This document shows positions 1 through 5,703 of a stretch of DNA of 9,730 bases, one piece after another (position 1 is the first letter of the stretch; each line of letters opens with the position of its first letter). The notes beneath the pieces were generated by a model. It did not search any database and had not been told where the DNA came from. It saw only the letters and a list, made by a program, of their open reading frames with translations. The position numbers were made by a program, and so were the translations under genes. Source of the stretch: Candidatus Bathyarchaeota archaeon JdFR-04. GTDB taxonomy: Archaea; Thermoproteota; Bathyarchaeia; Bathyarchaeales; UBA233. Where the stretch lies: positions 1 through 9,730 of the forward strand of contig MTLR01000115.1 in NCBI GenBank assembly GCA_002010925.1, written 5' to 3'.

Positions 1-2
1 TT

Positions 3-587
3 TCATACTCTCCTCTCTCCTTCACATTTATTACGTTCTAACCTATCTAACAAGTAATTCAAAACTGTAATACAACTAGCAGCTAAGTAGGGTTTTTTAC
101 CCAATGAAATTTTTTCCCCATAACGAAGGGCAAAGCCCTCCACTTTACGGGGTAAGCCTATGTGGTCGCCTAAAACAAAAATGGGATGCTCACCAAAATC
201 CACCTCAAAAACATCCGTTCCACCCTCTTCTAAAACAAATATTTTTGCTTCCTTTGGTAACTCTCTTAAAAGACTTTCAAAACTCCTCTTTTCTACAATA
301 ATTCCAGGATGAGACTTTCCGGACAGCACTCTTCGAAAGATTTCTCCCCAAGTCTGCTGGTCTGTTCGGACATCTCTCAGAAAACCGCCATGAACCTTCA
401 GATGTAAGGGCGGCATAGGAGGCCCATAAAGAAAGGCGTGAAAAATTGTGTCTCGACGTATATCATGGGAAAGAAATAGGCTTGCAATTATACATTCTTG
501 AACTACATCAAGTCTTCCTGCCTCTCTTAAGCTTTTGATTTTTCCATCAGTTCTACCCTTCCGTGAATATAGAATAAACTCACGCAT
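3..587 (-). CDS. trmY: tRNA (pseudouridine(54)-N1)-methyltransferase TrmY
   Basis: A SPOUT-class, SAM-dependent methyltransferase that in archaea converts Psi54 of the tRNA T-loop to N1-methylpseudouridine. The product matches the family along its whole length. It starts MREFILYSRKGRTDG, carries the block AGRLDVVQECIIASLFLSHDIRRD with few changes from the family, then LYGPPMPP, and ends with the knotted SAM-binding region containing VLGDHIGLP (about residue 138 onward) and a conserved Ser-Cys before the last helix. I chose the ATG at 587 (194 aa). An in-frame ATG three codons upstream at 596 has no room for a ribosome binding site, while AGGAT lies a suitable distance before 587, and family members begin with MREF. 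It lies 43 bases downstream of the GT4 gene on the same strand and may be co-transcribed. The gene is complete; its stop is at the window edge. Identification is very secure. Confidence 0.95.
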   Translation of the reverse strand: MREFILYSRKGRTDGKIKSLREAGRLDVVQECIIASLFLSHDIRRDTIFHAFLYGPPMPPLHLKVHGGFLRDVRTDQQTWGEIFRRVLSGKSHPGIIVEKRSFESLLRELPKEAKIFVLEEGGTDVFEVDFGEHPIFVLGDHIGLPRKVEGFALRYGEKISLGKKPYLAASCITVLNYLLDRLERNKCEGERRV

Positions 588-630
588 TAGAGGCATCCTA
601 AAATAGAAAAGTTAAGTTGAGAATAATAAA

Positions 631-1884
631 CTAATCCTTTGTGATTAGGGCTTCATATATTTTTAGAGTTTGTTCCGCGATTTTATCCCAAGTGAACGCG
701 TTTAAGACTCGTTTTCTGCCGTTTTCGCCTAGAAGCCGTCTTCTCTCGGGGTCTTGAATGGCGTTCACTATGCCCCAAGCAATGTCAGATGGGTTGTTCG
801 GGTTTATGTGAAAGCCGCACTGCTCATCGCCGGTGGGAACAACTATCTCTCTCATACCACTTACTCCAGCCGCGCCCACAACTACTGGTCTTTCCATGCT
901 CATAGCTTCTAGAGCTACTATTCCAAAAGGTTCGTAGAGACTTGGGAAAACGGCTACGTCGCAAGCCGCATAATGTAGAATTCGCTCTTCTTCAGGGATA
1001 AACTCAAAGCGGAATTTAACTACATCCTGAAGTTTAAGCATGTTCACCAACCGTTGAAGATAGTCCTGTAAGTCACCTAGTCCTACAATTACCAATTTAG
1101 CGTTGGGGACGGACTGCAAAACGTGAGGCATAGCCATGACAAGTTTGTCTACCCCCTTGACACCTACCAGACGCCCGATGAAGAATATCATCAAATCATC
1201 ATCTTTCAACCCATAAAATTCCCTTAAGGCTCTAACTTTTTCGGAGTCTACCCTAGCTAAGGAGTACTTCTCAGGGTCAACGCCATTGTAACAGACTTCA
1301 ACTTTTTCTCTCGGAAAACCTAAACTGAGCAATTCTTCTCTCATGGCATAAGAAACTGTAATGACTTTGTTCGCTGTTTGGCCTCCACGATATTCAATGC
1401 TGCTAACCACAGCGGAACCGTGTCCAAGGGTACGTCCCTTCTCCGTGGAATGTACATGAAAAACAAGCGGGAGTTCCAGCTCCTTCTTTACCGTAATCCC
1501 AGCTATTACGGAAAGCCAGTCATGAGCAATAACCAAGTCATACTTAAAATTTTCCTTTTTTACAAGTTCATTAATTAGCTTAGCAGCGCTTAAGTAGTTG
1601 TATACAAGGATTTTTGAGAAAAACTGTATGCCTCTTCCCCATTTTTTAACGTCCTCTGCAATTACATCTGGCAAAGAATCTGAAACGTCGATATGTAGTG
1701 GTCGGTGAATTTCTATTCCTCGCCAAATCTCACGGGTTGGAAGGCTTCCAGCATCATCATTCATGGTAAAAACGGTAACATCATGATCCATCATCACAAA
1801 TTTTCTTGTGATTTCAGCGGCGTATGTCCCTAACCCTCCCACTATTTTAGGCGGGTACTCGTATACGAGCACTGCAATTTTCAT
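631..1884 (-). CDS. GT4-family retaining glycosyltransferase, glycogen-synthase-like
   Basis: A two-Rossmann-fold (GT-B) glycosyltransferase of 417 aa from the preferred start. The N-terminal domain opens with KIAVLVYEYPP and a glycine loop KIVGGLGTY (about residues 13-21), comparable to the K-x-G-G-L loop of ADP-glucose glycogen synthases. AHDWLS follows at about 120. The C-terminal domain has IGRLVGVKG (Arg and Lys expected to contact the donor phosphates) and the EX7E motif EPFGIVALE (about residues 318-326), the mark of retaining GT-B enzymes. The probable role is transfer of an activated sugar onto an alpha-glucan or another glycan; donor and acceptor cannot be read from sequence. The ATG at 1884 is chosen over an in-frame ATG at 1902 because AGGTG sits five bases before 1884. 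It is divergent from the wHTH-DUF5752 gene and upstream of trmY. A sugar-phosphate synthase or lipid/surface glycan transferase role is possible. Confidence 0.87.
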   Translation of the reverse strand: MKIAVLVYEYPPKIVGGLGTYAAEITRKFVMMDHDVTVFTMNDDAGSLPTREIWRGIEIHRPLHIDVSDSLPDVIAEDVKKWGRGIQFFSKILVYNYLSAAKLINELVKKENFKYDLVIAHDWLSVIAGITVKKELELPLVFHVHSTEKGRTLGHGSAVVSSIEYRGGQTANKVITVSYAMREELLSLGFPREKVEVCYNGVDPEKYSLARVDSEKVRALREFYGLKDDDLMIFFIGRLVGVKGVDKLVMAMPHVLQSVPNAKLVIVGLGDLQDYLQRLVNMLKLQDVVKFRFEFIPEEERILHYAACDVAVFPSLYEPFGIVALEAMSMERPVVVGAAGVSGMREIVVPTGDEQCGFHINPNNPSDIAWGIVNAIQDPERRRLLGENGRKRVLNAFTWDKIAEQTLKIYEALITKD

Positions 1885-2019
1885 TTCAGCACCTTTCACC
1901 ATAGTTATCTGAACCTATATTCAAACGTTTCCTTTCTAAGGTGTAAAAAATCAGGAATGATATGATTAAAGTTAAATAGTCATTAATTAAGAATGAGTAG
2001 TGTTAGGTGAGGATGTTTC
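1885..2019. promoter_or_regulatory. Divergent promoter region between GT4 gene and wHTH gene
   Basis: This AT-rich 135-base gap separates two divergent genes, so it must hold both promoters unless one is transcribed from elsewhere. For the minus-strand glycosyltransferase the ribosome binding site AGGTG (1894-1890) precedes the ATG by five bases, and an AT-rich TATA-like element lies at 1915-1923. For the plus-strand gene GGTGAGG (2006-2012) precedes its ATG by seven bases, and AT-rich TATA-like sequence lies around 1966-1990. The ribosome binding sites are clear. The TATA assignments are tentative because the whole gap is AT-rich. Confidence 0.5.
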
Positions 2020-2574
2020 ATGATACTTACTCCGGTTAAAAGGCTTATTCTGGAAACTTTATGGAACATTGGAAAGCCTTTGAAGCCGACAGAGGTGGCG
2101 AAAGAAATAGGGATTGGCTTTCCCTCCGTGATGATGCATCTAATAGGGTTAAGCAAGATGGGTTATGTAGAAACGCCGGAAAAAGGCTATTATGCCATCA
2201 CGGTTCATGGAAAGGAAGCTATAGGCTTCCCAAAGCTTACAAAGGATAAGGCTGAAACTATACTTCGTCCACTGCCACCCAACAAGGCCTTCCACTTTTA
2301 CGCTGAAATAGGGCGTTCCCTGGGTACCTATGCTGACAGCCTTCAAGCATTTTGCGAAAAACTCAAAACAATAGATCCTAAAGCGGTGGAATTTCACTTA
2401 TCTCGTGGGGACTTCGAAATTTGGATAATCGGACTGGGTGACCTAGAACTTGCTAGAAAGATAACTCTAGTTAAAGGGTTAGGGCTCCACGGTGAAGAGC
2501 TAAAGCAGAAGCTATACGAAATTGTAAGGGAACGTTGCGAAGAACTAGCAAAGATAACAAAAAGCGAGGATTAA
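2020..2574 (+). CDS. Winged-helix protein with C-terminal DUF5752-like domain
   Basis: A protein of 184 aa in two parts. Residues 1-70 form a winged helix-turn-helix (VKRLILETLWNIGKPLKPTE, recognition helix near GFPSVMMHLIGLSKMGYV, wing at GYYAIT), as in MarR- and ArsR-like archaeal regulators. Residues about 85-178 resemble DUF5752: the landmarks are FHFYAEIGRSLGTYADSLQAF, then the conserved pattern EFHLSRGDFEIWI and GDLELARKI. The start is well supported by GGTGAGG seven bases before the ATG. The gene is divergent from the GT4 glycosyltransferase, and its stop overlaps that of the FBP aldolase/phosphatase gene. A DNA-binding regulator or accessory factor of sugar metabolism fits the context, but the DUF5752 part has no function I can state. 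The wHTH call is firm, the DUF5752 call fairly firm, the role an inference. Confidence 0.82.
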   Translation: MILTPVKRLILETLWNIGKPLKPTEVAKEIGIGFPSVMMHLIGLSKMGYVETPEKGYYAITVHGKEAIGFPKLTKDKAETILRPLPPNKAFHFYAEIGRSLGTYADSLQAFCEKLKTIDPKAVEFHLSRGDFEIWIIGLGDLELARKITLVKGLGLHGEELKQKLYEIVRERCEELAKITKSED

Positions 2575-3692
2575 ACGGGGCTGAACCTGTCTTTCAGCCT
2601 TCTTAACACGACTGGCAGCGTAGTGTATTCCATGAGCTTCGGGCTTAATCTTGCTGGCTCAAACTCCCCCATACGCCTTAAAATCGAAGCATAATCGACA
2701 GCTTCGCGACGAGCCAGATCGAAAGCCGGGTCATCAAATAAGTCGCTTATTAAGGGTCGTCCTTTGTCATCGCTTGCTATTTTTCCATTACTGATCTGAA
2801 AGCCTAAAGCAACTACTCTCGGCGGTCCGTCAAAAACTGTGCATTTACTATGTTTGAGACTTACTGGCATGAAAGGAGCCCAATGACTCCCCCTCATCCA
2901 ACCTTCCACAAAGTACGTGTGTAGGAAAGGAACTAGGATTTCGCCTACAGCAGGCAAGCCATGTTGTGCTCTAACTATTAACACCGGATCATCTTTTCCA
3001 ACATATCGACCTGCAATTAGTGAGAGCCTCGTGGTGCTACTGACCGCACATATGAGATCATCCCTTGCACGCCAAACCCGAGAAACCACGAATTGATCTG
3101 GACTTCCAATCAAGGCCAGAAGCTCATACATTTCTTCTGGACACTTCATAACTACCTTCTTGTTTTCAACTACGTCTAAAACTTCGAATTTGAAACCTCC
3201 GATCATGTTAGGGTCTATAACCAAGCCAGCGGTATTCATGGGGTCGGCGAAAATCGAGAATAATAGATAGTTAAAGGACCCTCCAGAAGTTTTGTCAGCG
3301 GCAAAAACCACTATAGGATCGGATCCTCGCTCTTCTATTTCCATCTCTGCAACGCCCGGGCCCATCCCCCGTATATTCCCACTGAAAGCCGTTTTTAGCA
3401 GATCTTGACCGGCGCCATAGAGTTTTAGGCTTAACGCTTTCTTTGCAGTTTCTTGGAAAGTATCCCATGCCAACTGATGAATTTCAGGGTTTGATTCACC
3501 CTTTTCGTGCACCATTAGGAGCTCTAAGTCGTCTCCGGCGTGGAAAACGTAGTAGCTGTTTATTAATCCGTTTTCTTGAGCTTCCTCCAGTTTTTTCTCG
3601 GCTATTTCAAGCAGGAGCTTGGGGACTATGTGATGCCCCGCTAGTGACCCAACGTCGCATTTTATTAGGGATATTGTGGTTTTCTGTGGCAA
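2571..3692 (-). CDS. fbp: Fructose-1,6-bisphosphate aldolase/phosphatase
   Basis: The bifunctional gluconeogenic enzyme of archaea and deep-branching bacteria (class V FBPase). It condenses glyceraldehyde-3-phosphate with dihydroxyacetone phosphate and then removes the 1-phosphate to give fructose-6-phosphate. The 373-aa product matches the family end to end. Expected Mg2+ ligands are present: Asp13 and His20 in CDVGSLAGHH, Asp54-Asp55 in AGDD, Gln96 in GAGQD, Asp133 in AADK. The Schiff-base Lys233 and partner Tyr230 lie in RYVGKDDP, and Tyr356 lies in MEYTTLP. All catalytic residues known from the family appear intact. The start is TTG at 3692, giving MPQKTTISLI like its homologues; the only SD-like AGGAG (3710-3706) is 13 bases away, an unusually long spacing. 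A 12-base palindromic TATA candidate lies upstream. Its stop codon overlaps that of the convergent wHTH-DUF5752 gene by four bases. Confidence 0.97.
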   Translation of the reverse strand: MPQKTTISLIKCDVGSLAGHHIVPKLLLEIAEKKLEEAQENGLINSYYVFHAGDDLELLMVHEKGESNPEIHQLAWDTFQETAKKALSLKLYGAGQDLLKTAFSGNIRGMGPGVAEMEIEERGSDPIVVFAADKTSGGSFNYLLFSIFADPMNTAGLVIDPNMIGGFKFEVLDVVENKKVVMKCPEEMYELLALIGSPDQFVVSRVWRARDDLICAVSSTTRLSLIAGRYVGKDDPVLIVRAQHGLPAVGEILVPFLHTYFVEGWMRGSHWAPFMPVSLKHSKCTVFDGPPRVVALGFQISNGKIASDDKGRPLISDLFDDPAFDLARREAVDYASILRRMGEFEPARLSPKLMEYTTLPVVLRRLKDRFSPV

Positions 3693-3735
3693 CTTATTTT
3701 CCCATCTCCTCTCTCCGAACTAGAGTTAAGCTGTG

Positions 3736-3747
3736 TCTTTTAAAAGA
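3736..3747. promoter_or_regulatory. Perfect 12-bp palindrome, candidate TATA element for fbp
   Basis: TCTTTTAAAAGA reads the same on both strands. Its centre is about 27 bases before a minus-strand start site near 3714, just upstream of the AGGAG at 3710-3706, so it suits a TATA box for fbp. Being symmetrical it could also direct plus-strand transcription starting near 3769, or bind a dimeric regulator. Seen in sequence; function inferred. Confidence 0.45.
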
Positions 3748-3771
3748 TTTCGCAACAAAGGAAGCATAAGG

Positions 3772-3780
3772 TTTATGTTA
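3772..3780 (+). promoter_or_regulatory. TATA-like element for a probably leaderless mRNA
   Basis: TTTATGTTA is centred about 29 bases before the ATG at 3805. The bases before that ATG contain no GGAG or GGTG-like ribosome binding site. A TATA box at this distance would put the transcription start on or next to the start codon, as in leaderless archaeal mRNAs. The element is not a perfect TATA consensus. Confidence 0.45.
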
Positions 3781-3804
3781 ATTCAATGCTCTAGCAAATC
3801 GTGA

Positions 3805-4311
3805 ATGAGTATGGAAAAACTGATTACTATTTCTGCTAAAATCCCTGAGATAGTATTCAAGGAAATGTTAATAAGAATTCCAGAAGGCGAGAGGAGTCGT
3901 TTCATTCGTGATGCCATCATCGAAAAACTTCAACACACTCCTAAACCCGACAAAATCTTAGAATTGGAGAAAAGGATAAGCCAACTGGAAAAAAGCTTCG
4001 AGGAAATAAAAATGTATTTAGGCGAACTTGAGATCTTAACGCATGAACACGGAAGGGTGAACCCTTACTCCTTCTGCATAGACGATGTAGACCGAAAAAT
4101 AATCGAATACCTACTTCACTACAAGGGCGCAACCACGCCTGAACTGGCTCAACATATCGGGACGAACCGTTGGCTTGTTCTGAACCGCTTAAGGAAAATA
4201 CAGAAAACATCGAAAAAACAACTGGGAAAGCCAATAATAGAATACTGCGCTGGAGAAAGAGCTGGAAAAAGAAAAGCTTGGTGGATAATCCAAGAAATAA
4301 CCGAAGAGTAA
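3805..4311 (+). CDS. Ribbon-helix-helix / coiled-coil / winged-helix DNA-binding protein
   Basis: A predicted regulator of 168 aa with two different DNA-binding folds, not assigned to a named family. Residues about 4-43 look like a ribbon-helix-helix: a beta strand LITISAKIP, a helix from EIVFKEML, and GERSRFIRDAIIEKL as the second helix. Residues about 49-80 form a charged heptad-like coiled coil (LELEKRISQLEKSFEEIKMYL). Residues about 90-165 resemble a winged helix, with DDVDRKIIEYLLHYKGATTPELAQHIGTNRWLVLNRLRKI as helices 1-3 and KAWWII as the last strand. RHH proteins bind DNA as dimers, so a dimer with four DNA-contacting heads is likely. An alternative start two codons later (ATG 3811) would not change this. 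No ribosome binding site is seen, which fits a leaderless message. It lies 13 bases upstream of the tRNA-Arg gene and diverges from fbp. Its target is unknown. Confidence 0.85.
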   Translation: MSMEKLITISAKIPEIVFKEMLIRIPEGERSRFIRDAIIEKLQHTPKPDKILELEKRISQLEKSFEEIKMYLGELEILTHEHGRVNPYSFCIDDVDRKIIEYLLHYKGATTPELAQHIGTNRWLVLNRLRKIQKTSKKQLGKPIIEYCAGERAGKRKAWWIIQEITEE

Positions 4312-4324
4312 ACGATTAGGAATC

Positions 4325-4426
4325 GGGCCCGTAGCCCAGTACGGATTAAGGCGCCGAAGCATCTCTTCAGGATGTTGCGCAAGCCTCCGGAGCCGGAGAT
4401 CCGGGGTTCAAATCCCCGCGGGCCCG
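4325..4426 (+). tRNA. tRNA-Arg: tRNA-Arg(CCG) with a non-canonical 26-nt intron
   Basis: The acceptor stem GGGCCCG (4325-4331) pairs fully with CGGGCCC (4419-4425), followed by G73 (4426); CCA is not encoded. T8-A9 precede a D arm GCC/GGC with A14, G15, G18-G19 and A21. The T arm CGGGG-TTCAAAT-CCCCG is perfect. Read straight through, the anticodon stem fails. Removing 4357-4382 gives the perfect stem CCGGC/GCCGG with loop CTCCGGA, that is U33 and anticodon CCG (4387-4389), and a 76-nt mature tRNA. A20 and C35, the known arginine identity elements, are present, and G15-C48 and G19-C56 tertiary pairs can form. It follows the RHH/wHTH gene by 13 bases and may share its transcript; an AT-rich GAAATAA at 4294-4300 could alternatively be its TATA box. 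Confidence 0.93.
4357..4382 (+). other. tRNA intron at position 29/30 with bulge-helix-bulge motif
   Basis: This 26-base insert lies between tRNA positions 29 and 30, within the anticodon stem. Its own ends pair: AGCATCT (4358-4364) with GGATGTT (4370-4376), leaving a five-base loop. Next comes a four-base-pair central helix between exon GCGC (4351-4354) and intron GCGC (4377-4380). It is flanked by three-base bulges C-G-A (4355-4357) and A-A-G (4381-4383). Cutting each bulge between its second and third base gives exactly the ends needed for the mature tRNA. This is the substrate shape of the archaeal tRNA splicing endonuclease. The outer exon helix is weak, so the motif is a relaxed form. 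Confidence 0.9.
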
Positions 4427-4832
4427 CTACACCTTACTAGTTTGTCCTTCCCCTTAAATTATTGGATAAATGAAGATGTAACAAAGCGACTTTCAAAATA
4501 ATTAGGAATGAAACAGCAAAGACTTTGTGAAACTTGTTATAACTTTAATCTTGAAACGTGAATTTAAGAATATATAATTGACTAAGCCACTATGGTTTCA
4601 AATGAAAAGATAAAAGTTAAACTATACCTCACTCGACGTATTTATAAAGTAAGGAATAATTTTTACTGGATTCCAACCAGAAAGGATTTCTTTTCCTCAG
4701 GAAAAGAGTGAGCATACAAGTAGTGGGCATTTTTAAGGTTTTCACTAAAAAACTAGAATAAATAATTAAATTAAATTTTCTACGAAGCAGAAAATAGAAC
4801 GTGAAAATTTAAAGGCTAAAATTAAAGATAAT
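4427..4832. other. AT-rich intergenic stretch with two inverted repeats
   Basis: No convincing gene lies in these 406 bases. Two dyads stand out. One at 4690-4706 is CTTTTCC-TCA-GGAAAAG, extendable to about ten pairs over 4687-4709. The other at 4775-4795 is ATTTTCT and AGAAAAT around a seven-base loop. The second lies downstream of the four-cysteine gene on the minus strand and is followed there by T-rich sequence (six T at 4752-4747), so it may belong to that gene's terminator. One plus-strand frame of 39 codons (4592-4711) has no ribosome binding site or recognisable product. The stretch directly after the tRNA has a pyrimidine-rich run but no clear terminator. Confidence 0.5.
4592..4711 (+). 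CDS. Doubtful small ORF, 39 codons, basic product
   Basis: An ATG-started frame encoding a lysine- and arginine-rich peptide beginning MVSNEKIKVKLYLTRRIYKV and ending at a TGA. There is no ribosome binding site. TATATAA at 4571-4577 is only about 18 bases before the ATG, too close for a leaderless start. The beta-strand-like beginning recalls the first strand of ribbon-helix-helix proteins, but the length is too short to judge. It is listed only because it is the longest frame in this gap and would be missed otherwise. It may well be chance, or a gene remnant. Confidence 0.15.
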   Translation: MVSNEKIKVKLYLTRRIYKVRNNFYWIPTRKDFFSSGKE

Positions 4833-5018
4833 TTATTGGATTATGCCTCTTGCTTTAAGTCGTTCTTTTATGTAGTACTCGTCTATCCATTCATCTTTAT
4901 CCTCATGTCCTACACGTTCTCTAGCTGGGCATTTCTCTTTTAATTCTTCTTCAGGAAGCAGACAAGTTCCATCCATAGCCAAATAGGGGCAGCCGGCATC
5001 AGAGCATCTCTTACCCAT
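4833..5018 (-). CDS. Small four-cysteine protein, putative metal binding
   Basis: A predicted protein of 61 aa beginning MGKRCSDAGCPYLAMDGTCL. Its four cysteines (residues 5, 10, 19 and 30) are spaced C-x4-C-x8-C-x10-C, all in the first half, which suggests a small zinc or iron-sulfur site. The second half is strongly charged and probably helical (DEWIDEYYIKERLKARG). I chose ATG at 5018 because a very good ribosome binding site GAGGTGA (5030-5024) sits five bases before it; the GTG at 5027 lies inside that site and is unlikely to start translation. A TATA-like tract lies at 5072-5085. The gene is monocistronic. No family name can be given. The good ribosome binding site and promoter make it likely to be expressed; the function is unknown. 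Confidence 0.75.
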   Translation of the reverse strand: MGKRCSDAGCPYLAMDGTCLLPEEELKEKCPARERVGHEDKDEWIDEYYIKERLKARGIIQ

Positions 5019-5071
5019 AGTCTTCACCTCTTACAGTTGATCGTGTTTTTATGAAAATTAAAGTTTTTGAA

Positions 5072-5085
5072 AATATATAAATATA
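5072..5085 (-). promoter_or_regulatory. TATA-like promoter of the four-cysteine gene
   Basis: On the minus strand this tract reads TATTTATATATTTT, a strong archaeal TATA candidate. A start about 27 bases on, near 5052, would leave a leader of some 35 bases containing the GAGGTGA site. The whole intergenic region is AT-rich, so the exact position is uncertain. Confidence 0.5.
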
Positions 5086-5159
5086 CCTCCGTAATTGATA
5101 TTCAAATGTTTATTAAACTTGGATAGAAATAGAAAAATGTGAAATTTAATCACAAAGTG

Positions 5160-5498
5160 TTACTTTTGCTCGAACCAAAGTTCACGGTGTTTCTCAAACA
5201 CGAGCGAAAAGCGTACAGTCGTGGGATCGGCTAATGACATCGCTCTTTCTAGGATTTCCCTCGCTTCTTTGTCGCTGGTAAAGCTATTGAAAAAACTTTC
5301 GAGGGCGGCAAGGTTTTCGAATTCGAAAATTTCAAGCCGCCCACCCCATGGGCTTAAACCTTGACCTGCCCAATGGCTGAAATATCTATAGGATTTTAGT
5401 CCTTTAAATTTACGGTAGTAAGGAATGAGCTCTTTCATTAGTTCTTCATGTTTTTTGATGTTTCCAGAAATTACCCAACTAACAAAAAGGAAAACCAT
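5160..5498 (-). CDS. Dimeric alpha/beta-barrel (ABM/NIPSNAP-like) protein
   Basis: A protein of 112 aa with the layout of a ferredoxin-like dimeric alpha/beta barrel. A first strand (VFLFVSWVIS) is followed by a helix (KKHEELMKELIPYYRKFKG), a strand (SYRYFSHWAG), a strand (GGRLEIFEFE), a helix (NLAALESFFNSF), a further helix (DKEAREILERAMSLA), and a last strand (TTVRFSLVFEK). Proteins of this fold include antibiotic biosynthesis monooxygenase-like, NIPSNAP and EthD-like families. Many bind small hydrophobic molecules or haem, but no catalytic residue can be named here. The start is firm: AGGAGGTGA (5516-5508) lies nine bases upstream, one of the best ribosome binding sites in the window. A TATA-like CTTTTATC on the minus strand (about 5551-5558) fits a monocistronic promoter. 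The fold assignment is by pattern only; substrate and role are unknown. Confidence 0.7.
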   Translation of the reverse strand: MVFLFVSWVISGNIKKHEELMKELIPYYRKFKGLKSYRYFSHWAGQGLSPWGGRLEIFEFENLAALESFFNSFTSDKEAREILERAMSLADPTTVRFSLVFEKHRELWFEQK

Positions 5499-5662
5499 TT
5501 GCAGTTCTCACCTCCTAAAGGTTTCTTGAGTTCCCTTTCAAGTGTTTGTTGATAAAAGAATTATGGAAGCCTTTTTGACTACCTGTCAGTCTGAAAACAG
5601 TTAGGGATTTTCAATGATGATTTCGCATTTAGAACATGAATTTTGTTTAATGAGTCGGAAGA

Positions 5663-5670
5663 TTTAATAT
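5663..5670 (+). promoter_or_regulatory. TATA-like promoter of the three-gene membrane operon
   Basis: TTTAATAT lies about 37 bases before the ATG at 5704, which would give a leader of around ten bases. No strong ribosome binding site is seen before that ATG. It is the best TATA candidate in the gap upstream of the operon. Confidence 0.5.
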
Positions 5671-5703
5671 TTTTACAACGGTCAACCATACTCGGCGAAA
5701 AAC

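Noticed and set aside
1980..1996. Inverted repeat TCATT / AATGA before the wHTH gene
   Set aside because: Five bases per arm in very AT-rich DNA is within chance expectation.
3694..3705. Three-codon frame ATG-GGA-AAA-TAA before fbp as a leader peptide
   Set aside because: It has no spacing from the AGGAG site, so it is unlikely to be translated. It is mentioned only as an oddity of the fbp start.
4357..4368. Alternative anticodon loop GCATCTC directly after CCGAA in the tRNA gene
   Set aside because: It gives a mismatched stem, lacks U33, and leaves the 3' half unexplained. Removing 26 bases gives a fully paired arm.
4385..4398. Strong hairpin CTCCGG-AG-CCGGAG as a long variable arm of a Ser/Leu tRNA
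   Set aside because: The two-base loop is too small, and these bases form the anticodon loop and stem of tRNA-Arg once the intron is removed.
5614..5660. C-box-like ATGATGA as part of a C/D box guide RNA
   Set aside because: No CTGA D box follows at a suitable distance, and no terminal stem is visible.
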